DNA of 64,000 nt, from NCBI GenBank assembly GCA_905331475.1, contig CAJNYU010000269.1, positions 1 through 64,000 of the forward strand, written 5' to 3'. Below the pieces are notes generated by a model that was not told the DNA's origin, searched no databases, and was given only the letters and a program-made list of their open reading frames with translations. This stretch comes from Rotaria socialis (lineage: Eukaryota; Rotifera; Eurotatoria; Philodinida; Philodinidae). The position numbers and the translations under genes were made by a program. The number at the start of each line of letters is the position of its first letter. The stretch's first letter is position 1. Shown here in pieces: positions 49,901 through 63,786 of the stretch.

Positions 49901-52900
49901 TTTTCACCAGTATGTATTCCAATTCAATCTAAAACCTTTCAAAAAGATGTGTATTCGTGGTCAATGCCACCTAACGTTTTAGGTATTCCATAGATTTTGA
50001 GTTTAATGTTAATATGAATCCATATGATATCATAGTCTAATACTATTGGTTAATCATATCGAAGTACTGATTCTGGTTTTATACATTGCTACACAACGAA
50101 TGTTGTAAAAAGAATTTCATTATATAATACGATCGAGTGATTTAAGCGAGTGGATTTTCAGAAATACTTCAATGAGAAACAGTTAAGCCAATATTTGTGC
50201 AAGTATTTTTCCTATATTATAAGCGATCTTTTGTTTTTGGTATATTATGTTTCCTTAACTTGTTTTCATCGTGACTGAGAAAATCATTTATATTGATGAA
50301 TCTCTTCTGTAAAATAAATTTTCAAATAATACTTAATTATTTAGACTCAATATTATATTATAGTCTCGTCAGAGGTTATTTACACAGGATGTTGTATCAT
50401 TGATAAGCACTTATCAACCTTGGTTATATTTTTTACTTATGTTGAGTCTATTGCACATCACTCGATTTCCATTAAACTTCGCAATTGTTTACGGTTCTAC
50501 AAAGAAAAATAAATGTTCTCACAGTTTACTATTTTTTAAGTTTTTTAAATTTATATTTTTCATTATGACAATAATATTTTCCATGTAAAAAAGTCGATTT
50601 TTCATACACATAACGATCTCATATGATAGAAAATGCAGTTTCGATGTTATCCATTAACTGATACAGTAAATGTATGATTGATTTTGTGATACTATCTTAA
50701 ACGAATAAATAAATTCTTAATTTTTAGAAAATAATCGATGGAATTTATTATAGGCAATGAAACCCCGCTCAGTTATTTCTAGACATTCTCCTATTGATAG
50801 ATACAAATAAATCCGGGTATTCGAAACATTCTCCAGTTCGAATGAGCACCTGATGATCATTCATGCTTAGGATGGTTTATTGAATTATTGATGATCACTT
50901 TTGTTGATAGATGAAACGTTTCATATCCAAATGTTTTTATTCATAATTATTTAGATATGCTTTGAAAAATTAAGACCAAACTAATATAACAGTGAGTGTT
51001 AAGTAACTGTCTATATAAACTGCTGAAGTATGCTGGCACACACTGTGCTTCACATCGTTGCTTCTAATGACATTCACTATATGGTTTTACTTTTCCTGAT
51101 ATTAAAAAAATTCATTAGATACTTGTTATTTTCCCATTAGGAATAATTAAATGAAACCGAAGACATTACTGATATGATTATTTATCTTGGTGCCTCAAAT
51201 AATACCAGAACAGAAGTAATCAAACTAAAATTATTTCCTATCATTTTTACTCAGTATTCATATAAAAGAAAAAATGTTTCCGCTGTTTGTGTCCGAAGCT
51301 ATCTCATACTATTATAAATATATTCCATAGTAATGATGTGAATCTATCTACACAAAGAACATCAATTTATTACATTCTAATGAATATTTCATTACATACG
51401 ACGAAGAATATTGACCAAACCAATCAGTTAATGAAAAAACTAAATTCATAAAAACCATGTCATTGAAAAATATATACTATTCAATTTTTTTGTTTTCTCT
51501 ATAACCATTAGATTATATTTTCAGATTGAGAGCTCTGTTAGACATGATTCTCATATTTTATTTTTACTCAATGTTTATATTCTAGAGGATATACGAAACA
51601 GCGAACACAAACATTCACTCAAATATTGTATACAAGTCATTCTGATGCACTTAATTATCTATTTGAAACGCTGAATAAGAATTAATGTGCATTCAATTAT
51701 TTTACTTTTACAAGATATAAATATTTTCCTATATTTTTGTCTAACTCATACAAAAACAGTATATCTTTTATAAAATGTAAGATTAAAGTTTAGAGTACCG
51801 ACTGAAGAAATTCCTTTTCTAATATAGAATATGGCAGCAAAAGTGCTTATTCAAAGACGGTTATCGCTTGTTTTGATCTCAGATGAAAATCAGTGAAATA
51901 TGTCAGTCGTGGTCGAATTGAAGTTGAATAATCTAACCGAGTTCAATATTGATAAATTAACATGCATACGAAACAAATATAGTTGGATCTTTAGCAGAAC
52001 TCTCAATGATTCATAATTCAAAACTGAATTGCTATAAAGTATCTAACAATTAATCAAACTATGAATTAAATTTAAACTGGCCATAAACATATTGTAAATA
52101 AATATATGCTTCTCAAAAATGATACATCAATAACTACCATTTTAGATGTTAATACGTTATTACAATCATATATAATATTATCACCTCAGTAAATAATATT
52201 TCGTTAGTAAATGATGTATCGGTATTCATTTTATTTTAAAAAATGGCTAAAATAGTGATTTTATTTTAAAGGATTCATTTCATTTCTATTTTTCAGACTT
52301 CTAATCTTTCAGAAATATACGTCAAAGTCTTTAATACATCTTCTGATTTTAAATAATTTAATATTTTCTATGATAGTAAATGTGCAACATTGAAACTATA
52401 ATTATTGTAGTCAATCGTATTGTTGGTATCATGTAACCGTGTAAAAATATTGAATACTGTTAAATAGTATAATGCATGTTGTTTGTGCATTGATTAGCTT
52501 GTATACTTTTAATTCATAAGATTTTCTCATTGACGCTCTATACAATATGTTTCTATTTCCTAATTATGCATTTGTCATCTAACTAATTAACTTAACCAGA
52601 GAATGATGCAGTAGCTATGTGTACAAAGAAACCCTACTTATTATTATTCAAGATAAATATACAATATATTGGAAGAATAATTATTTCAAGATTTGTGAAT
52701 GCTTTTTCTTGCTCAGTAATTTAAACTTAGAAGAAAAGCAAATTCGAAACTCGACTATTTTTATTTTGAGCTAATTCACATGTTCAAAAATCAAAATTCA
52801 TTATTATTGAAAAACTCACGCTAAATTTTCTGAATAGAAATAGGATGCCAAAAGTAATTCTCAATGGAAAAAAAAAATAATATCATTGAATGTATTATAA

Positions 52901-54480
52901 ACTATATGAGCAATAATAAATGCAATCATTAATTTATTTTTTGAAAATTTCCTCATAGGTATGTGATATCTATTACAATTTAATATTAAATGTTATTACA
53001 TTAGAAAATATTCATTTAACTATCGAAGTCACCTGCATGGTCCAAAATAATACTCGTGAATGAGCATAAGTGACTGGAGCTTCCGGAATTTTCTGAATAG
53101 AAAATCTCTTGAATAAGATTAAATTTTTTTTTCTCTAAGAATCAATGTTGATGCTACTCGCAACTTCTACCCGTAATTAAGATGATTTTTGGTTAAATAT
53201 TGGTATTTCATTTTTCATAAATCGGGTGCAACTTTATAAAAACTACAGAAAAAACTAAAATTTCAATTTTATACTACAGATAATTTCCAGAGAATTAGTA
53301 TTTTCAATCACTGTAGTTAGATGTACTACTAAATTGTTAATATTAATCAAACAGTAAAAATTCAGCTACTTCTTATTTCTTTGTTAATCTTTTCCAGTAG
53401 CTATTCTCATGACTGAAAAGATAAGTTTTAGTTTTGTGATGATAATGAAATGTACCGGCTTATTTTCCAAGAAGAAAAAAAGGATTCTGTTGAGTATAAA
53501 ATCCGTTACTGAAATCTTTATTCAGCACGTCACTAGTCGAAAAAACAAATAATACTTGCAAATATTCATCGTAAAAGAGCAAAAAAGATTATCTTAAATT
53601 TAAGCACGAATGACGATTATGTTATCAACGATTTAGTATTATTCAAAGTTTTAATTCTAGTCCTAGAAGTTTTTCTTTTTTTGTTACAAATCAAAGCAGC
53701 TGGTATCCTTCGCATGATGCATGAATATAATCTTGAGTTTGGCTGTCTTTTATTTGCAATTATCAACGGAAAATTATAGATCATAGTTCGACAATGATTT
53801 TATTCATCATGAATATTCAGCAAAGTTTGTGTTCTTATTTATTTTTTCAGCAATATTTTCATAATTAGTCATTTCTTTGCCAAAGAAAATTTATTTTTAT
53901 CTATATCCCTAGGGAAATTTTATCAAAGTATTAGAATATCTATGAAAAATACTTTATTCTAGCTTGTCTAATGTGAGAAAAGAGAAAAATCAATGAGTCG
54001 GAAACAAAGTTTCATTTGTCTTCATATAAAACAGAAAGATTTAGTCATTCTTTCAGAATATTTTTTTCTCAGCATACTCGCCGACGACAAACTCTTCGTT
54101 AGTATAATCAAGTTTCTGTCTCTTTTTTTTCCTTTCTATACTTTGACATCTTCGCTCGTTTGTGTTTGTCTATTGGCCTGAAAATGCTTGTATCGTCTCT
54201 TTTTCCTCTTCTTCTACTAATATTTTCTATTCAATACAAATGGCAATGGTGTTCTCTTCTAGCAGCACCATCACCGCTCTTATCTTGTGGTGTTGCCTGT
54301 TCGAGAATGATGGTCGTAGAGAATGCTGCGCGCCGTCGAGTAGTAGCAGCCTAATCACATTAATGAAGAAGAAATTCTATCGTTGTTCTGCAGACCGTCC
54401 GTCCACTGCCGTTGCTCTAGTGGGAACAAGAAGAAAAAAAAAGAAAAAAAGAAAGAAAAAAGGAAAAAATGGAGAAAGGC
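46973..54480. other. About 7.5 kb without a recognisable gene
   Basis: Very AT-rich, with no open frame that shows motifs, no convincing chain of splice sites, no TIR pairs and no tRNA found by eye on either strand. It lies between the ankyrin and G-alpha genes and may hold regulatory sequence or untranslated exons of the latter. Confidence 0.4.
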
Positions 54481-57250
54481 GGCATCAACGAAGCGTCTGC
54501 GGGTGAGAGGATAGCTCGTCGGCAGCTGTTACCCGACCGACGACGAGTGTGAACTATTATCTACTCTGTTACAAAAGAAGAAGAAAAGAAGAAAAGAATA
54601 GGAAAAAATTGCAATAACCAAACGAGCGAGCGCGAGTAGTTCAGATCGGACCGTTGCTTATTGGCCCAATAGAGAGAGAAAGGAAGAATTTTCCGTAAAA
54701 AAAGGAAGCATCAGCCATAGAGACAGCTTTTTTCTTCTATCTCTTCTCTTTTTTTCTCTTTTCTATCTCCGTAGTGTGCAGCGTAGAGTAAGCGACGACC
54801 CACAACACAACAACAACAATATTAGTTTTACCATCATCACTAACATCTACTAGCACAAGGAATTCCATTTTTTCTTTTCTACTTTCTCATTTTTCTAATT
54901 TACAAGTATCAACAAAATTTTGGGTGAAGGATAAAAGAAAAAGAAACAAGATTTTATATTTCAGACATAAAAATTTATTGAATCAACAATAACCAAGAAT
55001 GTTTTATTATTTAAAAAGTAAAGGGTATGAATTTCATTTAAAATTTTGTTGATTTATGTTTTATTCTGTTAAATGTAGAATATTGAACGTCATTTAAAAC
55101 AGCCGAATCAAACCTTCATTTAATACATACACTCAGTTTCAGGTAATTTAGTTTTTATCTTTTTTGCAGAAAAAAAATACTATTAATCTGTTTTCTGTTT
55201 AATGAAAACTTCTAATGTTCGACTAGACTTTATAGTTGGGTTCTTTTTTTTTTAATGAATCCTTTAATAGTCCCAGTGTGTCGAAATTTTCCCATCTTTT
55301 ATATTTAATAAGAAAGATAGCGGCGCAATACGTTAACCATCTCCATGATGGTCTTAGTTCTGGTTTTAAGTGACACGATAGTAGCAAAAAAATCCGCCCC
55401 ACAATCAGTGAGAAAAATGCTATAACAAGTTGAGCAGGCGAAATACAGAAAAGGAAAGAAAGGAAATGTTCCGTCGTGATGACGCACAGTCGAGACATTT
55501 CAAGAAATTGAGTTAACAACGAAGGCAAGTTAACAATACGTGGTACTTTTTTTCTTTTTATATTTAAAATAACACCACCAGCTGAAAGAGGATACTAAAT
55601 AGCTCAACATGGCGAGTAAGAAAAAAAGCACAGGAAAAAATTCTTTCTTTTCTTGTTCCATAAATCTATCAAATAGCCTACATCATTCACGCACACGATT
55701 TTATAAGTTATTTCTTTTTCAATTGTAAATACTCACTAATATATCGGTAAAAACCGAGAAACAAGAGAACATCGAGAAGAACAAGAAGAAAAATACAGAA
55801 CAGTGGTACTAAGAATAACTAACACAAGCATTGCATTTATGCATATGAAGAAGAAGAAGGAAAAAAAGAAATGAAATGAAGAACATCATGTGCAATATTC
55901 GATAATTAGTGTATACTTTGCGTTCGATGTTATTTGTAACAAAAATCTAATCTTAAACAGAAAATTCCCTAGATGAAGAAGATTTTGTTTTTCCTCCTAT
56001 TGAATTAGTTAAGGCGACTTTTGGCACGCAATTTCTACTTTTTCCGATCATTTAAGTTACATGAATGTTATATATATAATATAAAGACAGAAAAAAAGCG
56101 AATGCGTTTTAATATGCATTTGTGTGTGTGTCGACAAACGGAAGTAAGGAAAAATCACTTTTTTACTTTTTTACTTTTTTACTTTTTATTACAAGAAAAA
56201 AAACTCCAATAACATGAACTGGGTAGGTAAACGTATTTGAACTTGCTTTTTTAAATGTATTTTCGCATAACTATTACGTACATATCCACTTTTTCACTAC
56301 AATTAATGTGTTTGCCTTTTTATTTATCTTTGACAAGTTTCTAATGAAATGGAACTTGATCGAATTCTAAAGTGCTTAACTGTGTACTACACATAGTTCC
56401 TTTTTTCTTTTACATGTAATTTCAATATGTAAATTGAATATAATAGTATGTTTCAAATACAACAAGACCATTGAGTATTCTGGAATTGCGAATCGAATTT
56501 TTCTTTCATCAGTCCGAGCCCAAACCTGAGAAAGTAAGCTTGCTATTCGACTAGATTCAAGTCCACGTTTTTGTTTTTGTTTTCGTTCATATTGGATGTT
56601 CTTTTTATATACAGTTAAATACTTAATCCAATTCTCGACTATTCATCGCGTAATTTTAAGAAAAACAAAGCTTTGTGAAAGTTTTTTATATTTGTTTAGT
56701 TTTCATTTCATTTTTCTAAATAGATTAGATAGTTTTGTATCGTTGAAAACTATATTTTGCTCTCTCAAAAATGAGATTCTATAAGCAGTTGGCCTTTCTT
56801 TTAGTTTACATTATATATGTTACTTCGTAGTTTTGTTTTTCTGTAACTTTATTTTACTTCAGGCGTTCGAAATGAGATGTTTGTCGATTAGATAATTATT
56901 TTAAAAAATGAGGAAAACTTCAAAAATAAGACAACGCATAATAAACTGATTATAGATTTTCGTTGATTTTTTAGAATTTAAGGTGAATTTTAATTCTATC
57001 TGAAATTAAATATACATTCCAGTTTACGTTCCGAATAATAGCACTAGAACCTTCGATCCTAAATCTGCACATACTACGTTCTTGAGAGATTCATTATTCT
57101 TTGGAAGAATTATACTTATTATTCATTAGTTATACGTCATTTTTGTTTTCATGAAAAATGAATAAGTCTTGACAATCATAACATACTACCAACAAAAAGA
57201 AAATAAATGTCTTTTATGTTTAGTTACGTAAAAAGCTACTTCCATCAAAA
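54481..57250 (+). other. Probable 5' untranslated region and first intron of the G-alpha gene
   Basis: 54240-54540 is distinctly more GC-rich than its surroundings and holds CGAAGCGTCTGCGGGTGAGA, with a good donor GTGAGA at about 54502. A good acceptor (TTTATGTTTAG ending about 57224) lies 26 bases before the coding ATG at 57251. A 2.7-kb 5' intron would fit both. This is positional inference without transcript support. Confidence 0.35.
56157..56188 (+). repeat. (ACTTTTTT)n microsatellite
   Basis: Four units of an 8-base repeat, ACTTTTTT, in tandem. Confidence 0.85.
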
Positions 57251-58800
57251 ATGGGTCTTTGTGCATCTGGTATGAGCTCTGAAGAGCGTGAAGCTATGGA
57301 GCGAAGTAAAGCACTAGATAAACAATTAAAGGAAGATGCTGAACGAGCAGCTAAAGATGTTAAATTACTTCTGCTCGGTAAGATAATCCTTTTAAAATCT
57401 TTTTCTCTTGTTTTATTTAAATTTTATTTGTAAAAAAAAATAGGGGCTGGTGAATCTGGTAAATCAACAATATTAAAACAAATGAAGATTATTCATATGG
57501 ATGGATATTCAAAGGAAGATTTCGAACAGTATCGAGAAGTTGTCTATTCGAATACAATTCAATCATTAGCAACGATTATTCGAGCTATGGAAACACTTAA
57601 TATTCAGTTTAGTTCAAGTGATCGTGAGAGAGATGCTGCTATGGGTAAATTTTTGTTGGCTATTCGTTGCTAATAGAAAAATAATGAATTTTTGTTTCTG
57701 ATATTTCAGTATTAGACAAAATTTCTCGTATGGCCGATACAGAACCATTCGAAAGTGAATTACTTGATGCAATGAAAAAATTATGGAATGATAATGGTGT
57801 ACAACAATGCTTTAATCGTTCAAATGAATATCAATTGAACGATTCAGCAAAATATTTTCTAGATAAATTAGATGAAATCGGCTCACCACAATATTTACCA
57901 AGTACACAAGATATTTTACGTACTCGAGTTAAAACAACTGGGATTGTGGAAATTAATTTTACATTTAAAGGTATACTTTCTTTTGGAGTTTAAGATTGAA
58001 TATCTTTTTGAATTTTCTCTTTTTCATTATTCAGATCTTAATTTTCGTGTATTTGATGTTGGTGGTCAAAGGTCAGAACGAAAAAAATGGATTCATTGTT
58101 TTGAAGATGTAACAGCAATTATATTTATTGTTGCTCTCAGTGAATACGATCAAGTAAATTTTTTTCTTTCATATTGAAACTAAAAGACAATTCATTTTAA
58201 CTTAAAAAAATAATAAGGTTCTTGTGGAGGATGAAACAACAAATCGTATGCATGAATCACTTCGTTTATTTGATTCAATTTGTAATAACAAGTGGTTTGT
58301 TAACACATCGATTATTCTCTTTTTAAATAAGAAAGATTTATTTGCTGAAAAAATTGCACGATCAAGCTTAAGGTATATTTCTTTCTTTCTGTGTTTCTTT
58401 CTTTTCGTTTATGTTATTTTTATTATAATTTGACAATTTTTTCTAATAGAAAATGTTTCCCTGAATATCAAGGTAAAGATGAATATACGGAAGCCAGCGA
58501 ATATATTCAAGCTCAATTTGTAGCACAAAATAAAAGCGAACAAAAAGTTTGTTATTAAAAATTATATTTTGTAAATCGATAGAAAAAAACCTGAAACGCG
58601 TTGTTTTCTATTACTTAGGAAATCTATTGCCATTTAACATGCGCTACAGATACTGAAAATGTTCAATTTGTCTTGTAAGTTTTAAGACGAACCGAGTTTT
58701 GTTAAAAATACCAATATATGTATATATATTTCTTTCTTTTAGTGATGCTGTTACTGATGTCATCATAACAAATAATCTCCGTGCCAGTGGTCTTTATTAG
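57251..58800 (+). CDS. GNAO1: Heterotrimeric G protein alpha subunit, Go/Gi class
   Basis: Eight exons in phase: 57251-57377, 57444-57644, 57710-57970, 58035-58153, 58218-58372, 58450-58546, 58619-58674 and 58743-58800; 357 aa. All nucleotide-binding motifs are present: GAGESGKS (43-50), RTRVKTTG with switch I Arg182, DVGGQ with catalytic Gln208, NKKD and TCATDT. Within Gi/o it is closest to G-alpha-o ([19 protein letters not shown]-terminus NNLRxxGLY). Gly2 for myristoylation is present, but the palmitoyl Cys is at position 4 (MGLC) rather than 3. At position -4 from the C-terminus, where Gi/o proteins carry the Cys ADP-ribosylated by pertussis toxin, this protein has Ser354 (ASGLY). It should couple seven-TM receptors to G-beta-gamma and downstream targets at the plasma membrane. 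Gene symbol is by class; orthology was not tested. Confidence 0.96.
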
Positions 58801-59079
58801 ACGAATTATTAAAAAAACGTATTCATTATTTCTTTTATAAAAACAAAATGTTCTCGCGTATATCCAGATACCAAGTATCGCCGTCGCTCAGCTTTTTGTT
58901 TCTCTAGCTTTCGTTTTTTTTCTTCAGTCAATCTCGACAAGCGCCGGTCGATCTTTCTTTATTCATATTTGGATTTTTTTCTTTTCTTTCTTTTTCTCTT
59001 GTTGTTCTTATTTTCAATCTATCTAGAGTGCGACTAGTCAAGTATATTGATCGGAGACGGCTTTATTTCTTTTGCTGTC

Positions 59080-59102
59080 GTGTGTGTGTGTGTGTGTGTG
59101 TG
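59080..59102 (+). repeat. (GT)n microsatellite
   Basis: About eleven GT units in tandem, inside a pyrimidine-rich stretch. Confidence 0.9.
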
Positions 59103-62100
59103 CGGTATCTTATGTCTCGATTTTTCTTCTGGCTGCTTGTCGTCAATGTTGTTTTGGTTGTTTATTTCACGTATTTAACTTGCGCGTTTCCTTTTCTTTC
59201 TTTTTCTTTTTGTAAATGTGTGTGCTTTTCTTTTTTTTTTCTCGCAATCATTTCATTATTTTTTATTGTATTACTTCTTTATTTTAAATGTCTGACTTTT
59301 CGTTTTTCTTTCTTCACTTTGAAAACTAACGTCGAGAGCCAGACTTAAGAAATTATAATAACTATGTTGATTTTTGCTCATTTTATGATTGGAAACGATC
59401 ATAAAAAAAGAATTTACCAGAGAAATCAACTAAGATATAGAAGTTTTTCTTCTATAAAACTCAAATCTATTTTACAGCTAGATTATCAGAGAAATTGAAT
59501 AGTCAATGCTGTTGACTTGGACCGTGCTGATTTTTACATTTGAGCATAATAAGGTTCATGTAGATAAGTATTAAACTTCTGAAGTACGTTTCATTGTTAG
59601 ATCGTTAGAATCATGGAAGTTTCACGCTAAGCTTGATGTTATCATACTACATGACAGCGAAAATGCCATGAGTATCTTCTGTAAAAAGTGATATATTTTG
59701 GTCAAAACTATTGATACTTGAAAAACTTGAATATTCTTTTTCACCGACTCTCAATTCTTGGGAGATTAGTAATTGTTTTATTTTCAAAAGTTTCTACTGG
59801 AAAAACGAATTCTTCACACAAATCACTATTTGAACTCGTTATTAATGTTCACAATAGTGCAAAAAATTTAGATAAATTTTTTCAAATAAGTTTGGCAATT
59901 ACTGTATATAACAGAAAATTTCATTCTTTGACTTTCTTTTCTTTTTATTGAAGAGCACAAAACAAAACAATTGTGTTATATAACCATACGATCAAGAATA
60001 AAAACATTGGCAAACTCTATCTTTCTTATGATAACATTATTCTAGGTTTTCTTTACAAGGAAAAAACTAGCTTTCGCATGCCGAAAAGACCAAAATGATA
60101 TAGTTTTCAACAACAATATCGTAAATTACGCTTTGACTAAGAAAATATTGAATGTCAGTTACATCACATAATTACGGTCCTAATAAAATTGTGCTATGGT
60201 AAATGAATGAATGGAATAGACGTATTATTCTAATTCGGATACTTGTATTTTTCCTGGTAGAAAAGGTGTCAATGACAATTATCAATAAATCATTCTAACA
60301 AAAAAAATGATAGATTATTTCGCTTATATTTTAATCAATTTCATTAGTTTTGTAACTATTAATAATGAATATCCATCATTATTCTAAATTGTTAAAATTT
60401 CAATTTTTATGAATATTCTTTATTGAATTCATTAACAAGTCTTTCTAGTTGCATCAAATAAATCTTAAAAATTTATCAAAAATTAAGATATTTTATTGTT
60501 GAAAATTATGACAAGTAGATATTTGTTAATTGCAAAAGTTGTTTCTCAATTTTTGTGACAGTATACGTTTATTAATAACTCAAGGTTAAGATTTTCAAAC
60601 GTTTTCCTTTTATAAAAATGAGTTATGAGTACGAATGAAAAATATTCTCATTGTATCATGGGATAATCGAAATTTTTTCTTTCGAATCGACAGTCTTTTC
60701 TTTTCATATATTATTAATGGATAACATTTCTAGCAAAATAAACGACATACTCGAAGCTGGACTTATATTTATTTGTATGTGCATATTGACACTATGGCAA
60801 AAAATGAGTAATGACTTTTTTTCTTTACCATACTCAATATATTATTAATGATAAATTAACATTGAAATCTATAAAATTATTAATATATTTGTTTGTCAAA
60901 TATCAATTGCAATAAAATAATATATGAATAATTTATTTACGATAATTTACGAAAACTACGTCAAGTTTAAGTAAAATAATAATGGAACTGATACTATAAT
61001 ATTTCACTAATTTAATATCACACATTTATAAAATAGTTGACACAAAATATTTCCGTTTGTTTACATTCTACAATCATTTTTACTTTTTCCTTACGAAATG
61101 TACTATTCTATTTTGCTATAATAATTTTATTTTTTAGATGGGGAGGATACTCTTGTTTTTTTTTACTTATTCTGCATGATACATCAGAATAATTTTCTTA
61201 TAGTTAAACTACACTAGCCTACACATCTCTATTTGCTTGCCATATCCTGATTTAAATCGTTATGATATTTACAGTTTTTGATAGTGTTCTGATAAATGCA
61301 TTTATCCATTTTTTCATTCTATTAGCCTTGTTTACTGTCTAATGTAACGTTAAAAATATTTGTTTTTGCAAGACTAAATCTAACGAAACTTTTGGTTTGA
61401 GCAAAGAAAATTTGAATTCAAAATATTGAAGTTTATATAGCATCGGAATATAATTTCTATCGATTCAAATACAAGATAAATATCTTGATAAAATTTTATG
61501 AAAACATGATAGTAAAAATCGTAATTGCGACGAAATGCTAGAGAAATGAATATGTCATATTATTAGATTGTAAGATCGATTGTACGTGACTTTTTTCATT
61601 GTTTATTTTACTATGAGGAAACTTTAGAAACTAAAATATTAAAAATTTCTCCGTGATTATTGTTTTGTGTTGATATCAGCCTATAAAAAAATTTCTGATC
61701 AAAACTTAAGAAAAAAATATTTTTCAACTTATATTTCGAAAACATGACTGATTTTTAACATTTAAAAATCTTATTATCCTAACAATCGTATCTTGTTAAA
61801 AATCATTAATATATCCTTAAAAGAATTATATTATGAAAGTTCGTAAGTGATGAGAAGATCACAGTTAATAGTTTGTTTATTCACTATATTTTATTGAAGC
61901 CAAGTATTTGTATTCTTTTTGAATATTCATTGAGAATTTTTCTAAATTTTAAAGTTAGTTCGGAAGAAATAAAATCGTATGTCCATAATTAAATATCAGT
62001 TAGATTAGAGTTTTGTCTCTACAGTGGATTCAGAATGAATATCTTAATTTAGTTCGTTTGAGCCAACGAAGAACTGAAGTGATTCCGTTAGTCAGTCATT

Positions 62101-63758
62101 TGAAAATATTCTTTTTAATCGATCTTGAAGATACATTAAAATTTACGCAATACACTTGTTAGATTATTTCAATACGTTTCTTTTCAAAATTTGAGCGTGA
62201 ATGAATCCATTTGAATTGAAAATGAATTTAACAGAAGTAAACCAATCCATTGTTGCCAAGCATCAACTGGAAAATTTGAAATTCTTTTAATAATTTAGTC
62301 ACATAGTAACCTTCACACCCTCAAGATAGAATATAATGAAGTCATTTAGTAACATTTTTCGATGTGTTCATTTCTTATCTTATTAAACTAGTATCAAGTT
62401 ACGCAACAAACTATTATAGTAGAATGAAACAACTGAAGTGACTTGTTTAAAAAGAAAAAAGAATGCAACTTCCGATGTGACCGATTGTATGTGTATAGAA
62501 TCTCTTTTTTTACCAATAAAACTAATTCCTTAGGTTAATAATTGAAAACATTCATAACTATTCTAATAGATTCAATTCAACCATGAAGAATTCTCTGTTA
62601 GGAAACCTTTTAAAACAAAGGAAAAAAATGTAAAAAAACACAACATTACTGACAAAATCATAGATATTTTTGTTTCTCTGGTTCATACAACATCTTAGCT
62701 CTTTTGTTTCTTTAATAGACATTGTTGATGATGGGATTCTTCTATGTCTGCACACTATGTGAGCAATGACATTCTTAGTCGTCGTTGCCTCAAGAGATTG
62801 ACCTGTCCATATGGATGACATATCTCGTCTTATCCTATGAGAATCATTGACACATAATCAATTTCTTTTTTTTTGAACCGCTATTGCCTCAAGCTTATCA
62901 TCATTCCCACTTGACGTTGTCCAGCTGTTTTGTCGGTAATTTAATAGATATCGTGTTGATCAGTTAATTATCACAGGTTTTTTCGTAACTCAATGAAAAG
63001 AAAATGTCATATAAATAGTCTAACAACTAGAAGTAGAGTAAATATTATATAGTTCTAGACACTACCGTATATGAATATGACCTTTCTTTGCTAGTATAGC
63101 ATCGAATAAAAAGACTTGTTCAAAGGAGAAAAATCAAATTAAAATACGGAAGAACTATATTCAATATTTGTCGAACACCGAACACGTTCAACAAACATAT
63201 TGCTCATTTCATTATAAACATATTAGAAAAATTTCTTGTTAGATAAATTTCTTTTCTTGAAAACGAAGAAATGCTTGTTAAACTTAAATTCATTGGTATT
63301 GGTATACGTATTTCCTGCTGTGTTCTCAATCTCTACCCTATACGACGACATACAAACAACATAAGCATATGTTCACATTGTTCAACATGTGTATAAAAAG
63401 GAGAACGACAGATTAGATGTTCTATATTCGACTGATCTACAACACTCCACGATATATATAATAAGGTATGTATGAGTGTGAAAAAAAAGATCGTCTTACA
63501 TGACACTGCAGGTGTCCGTATTTTTTCAACTTTCTATGCAAAGACATTTTTGTTTCAAAAGAATGACCTCTTTTATTTGTTCGTGTATGTATGTATGAGT
63601 TGACCTTCTCTCAATGAGAACGAGACTAATTCCATATAATAGAGTAGAACGAGAAAGATGATAGAAAAAGTGTTCTGTTTCCTTTTTTTTTACTACTTTT
63701 GACAAATATTGAATCAGAGAAATAGATGATATATTGAATAAAGTAAGGAAAAGGGCAA

Positions 63759-63786
63759 TTCTTCTTCTTCTTCTTCTTCTTCTTCT
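63759..63786 (+). repeat. (TTC)n microsatellite
   Basis: About nine TTC units in tandem. Confidence 0.9.

Noticed and set aside
54162-54506. Overlapping frames with poly-Lys tail upstream of G-alpha.
   Set aside because: The Lys run is an A-rich simple tract; the GC-richer patch is better read as promoter or untranslated exon of the G-alpha gene.
59028-59348. 106-codon frame rich in Phe, Ser, Cys and Val.
   Set aside because: It is a translation of pyrimidine-rich simple sequence including a GT microsatellite, directly after the G-alpha stop.
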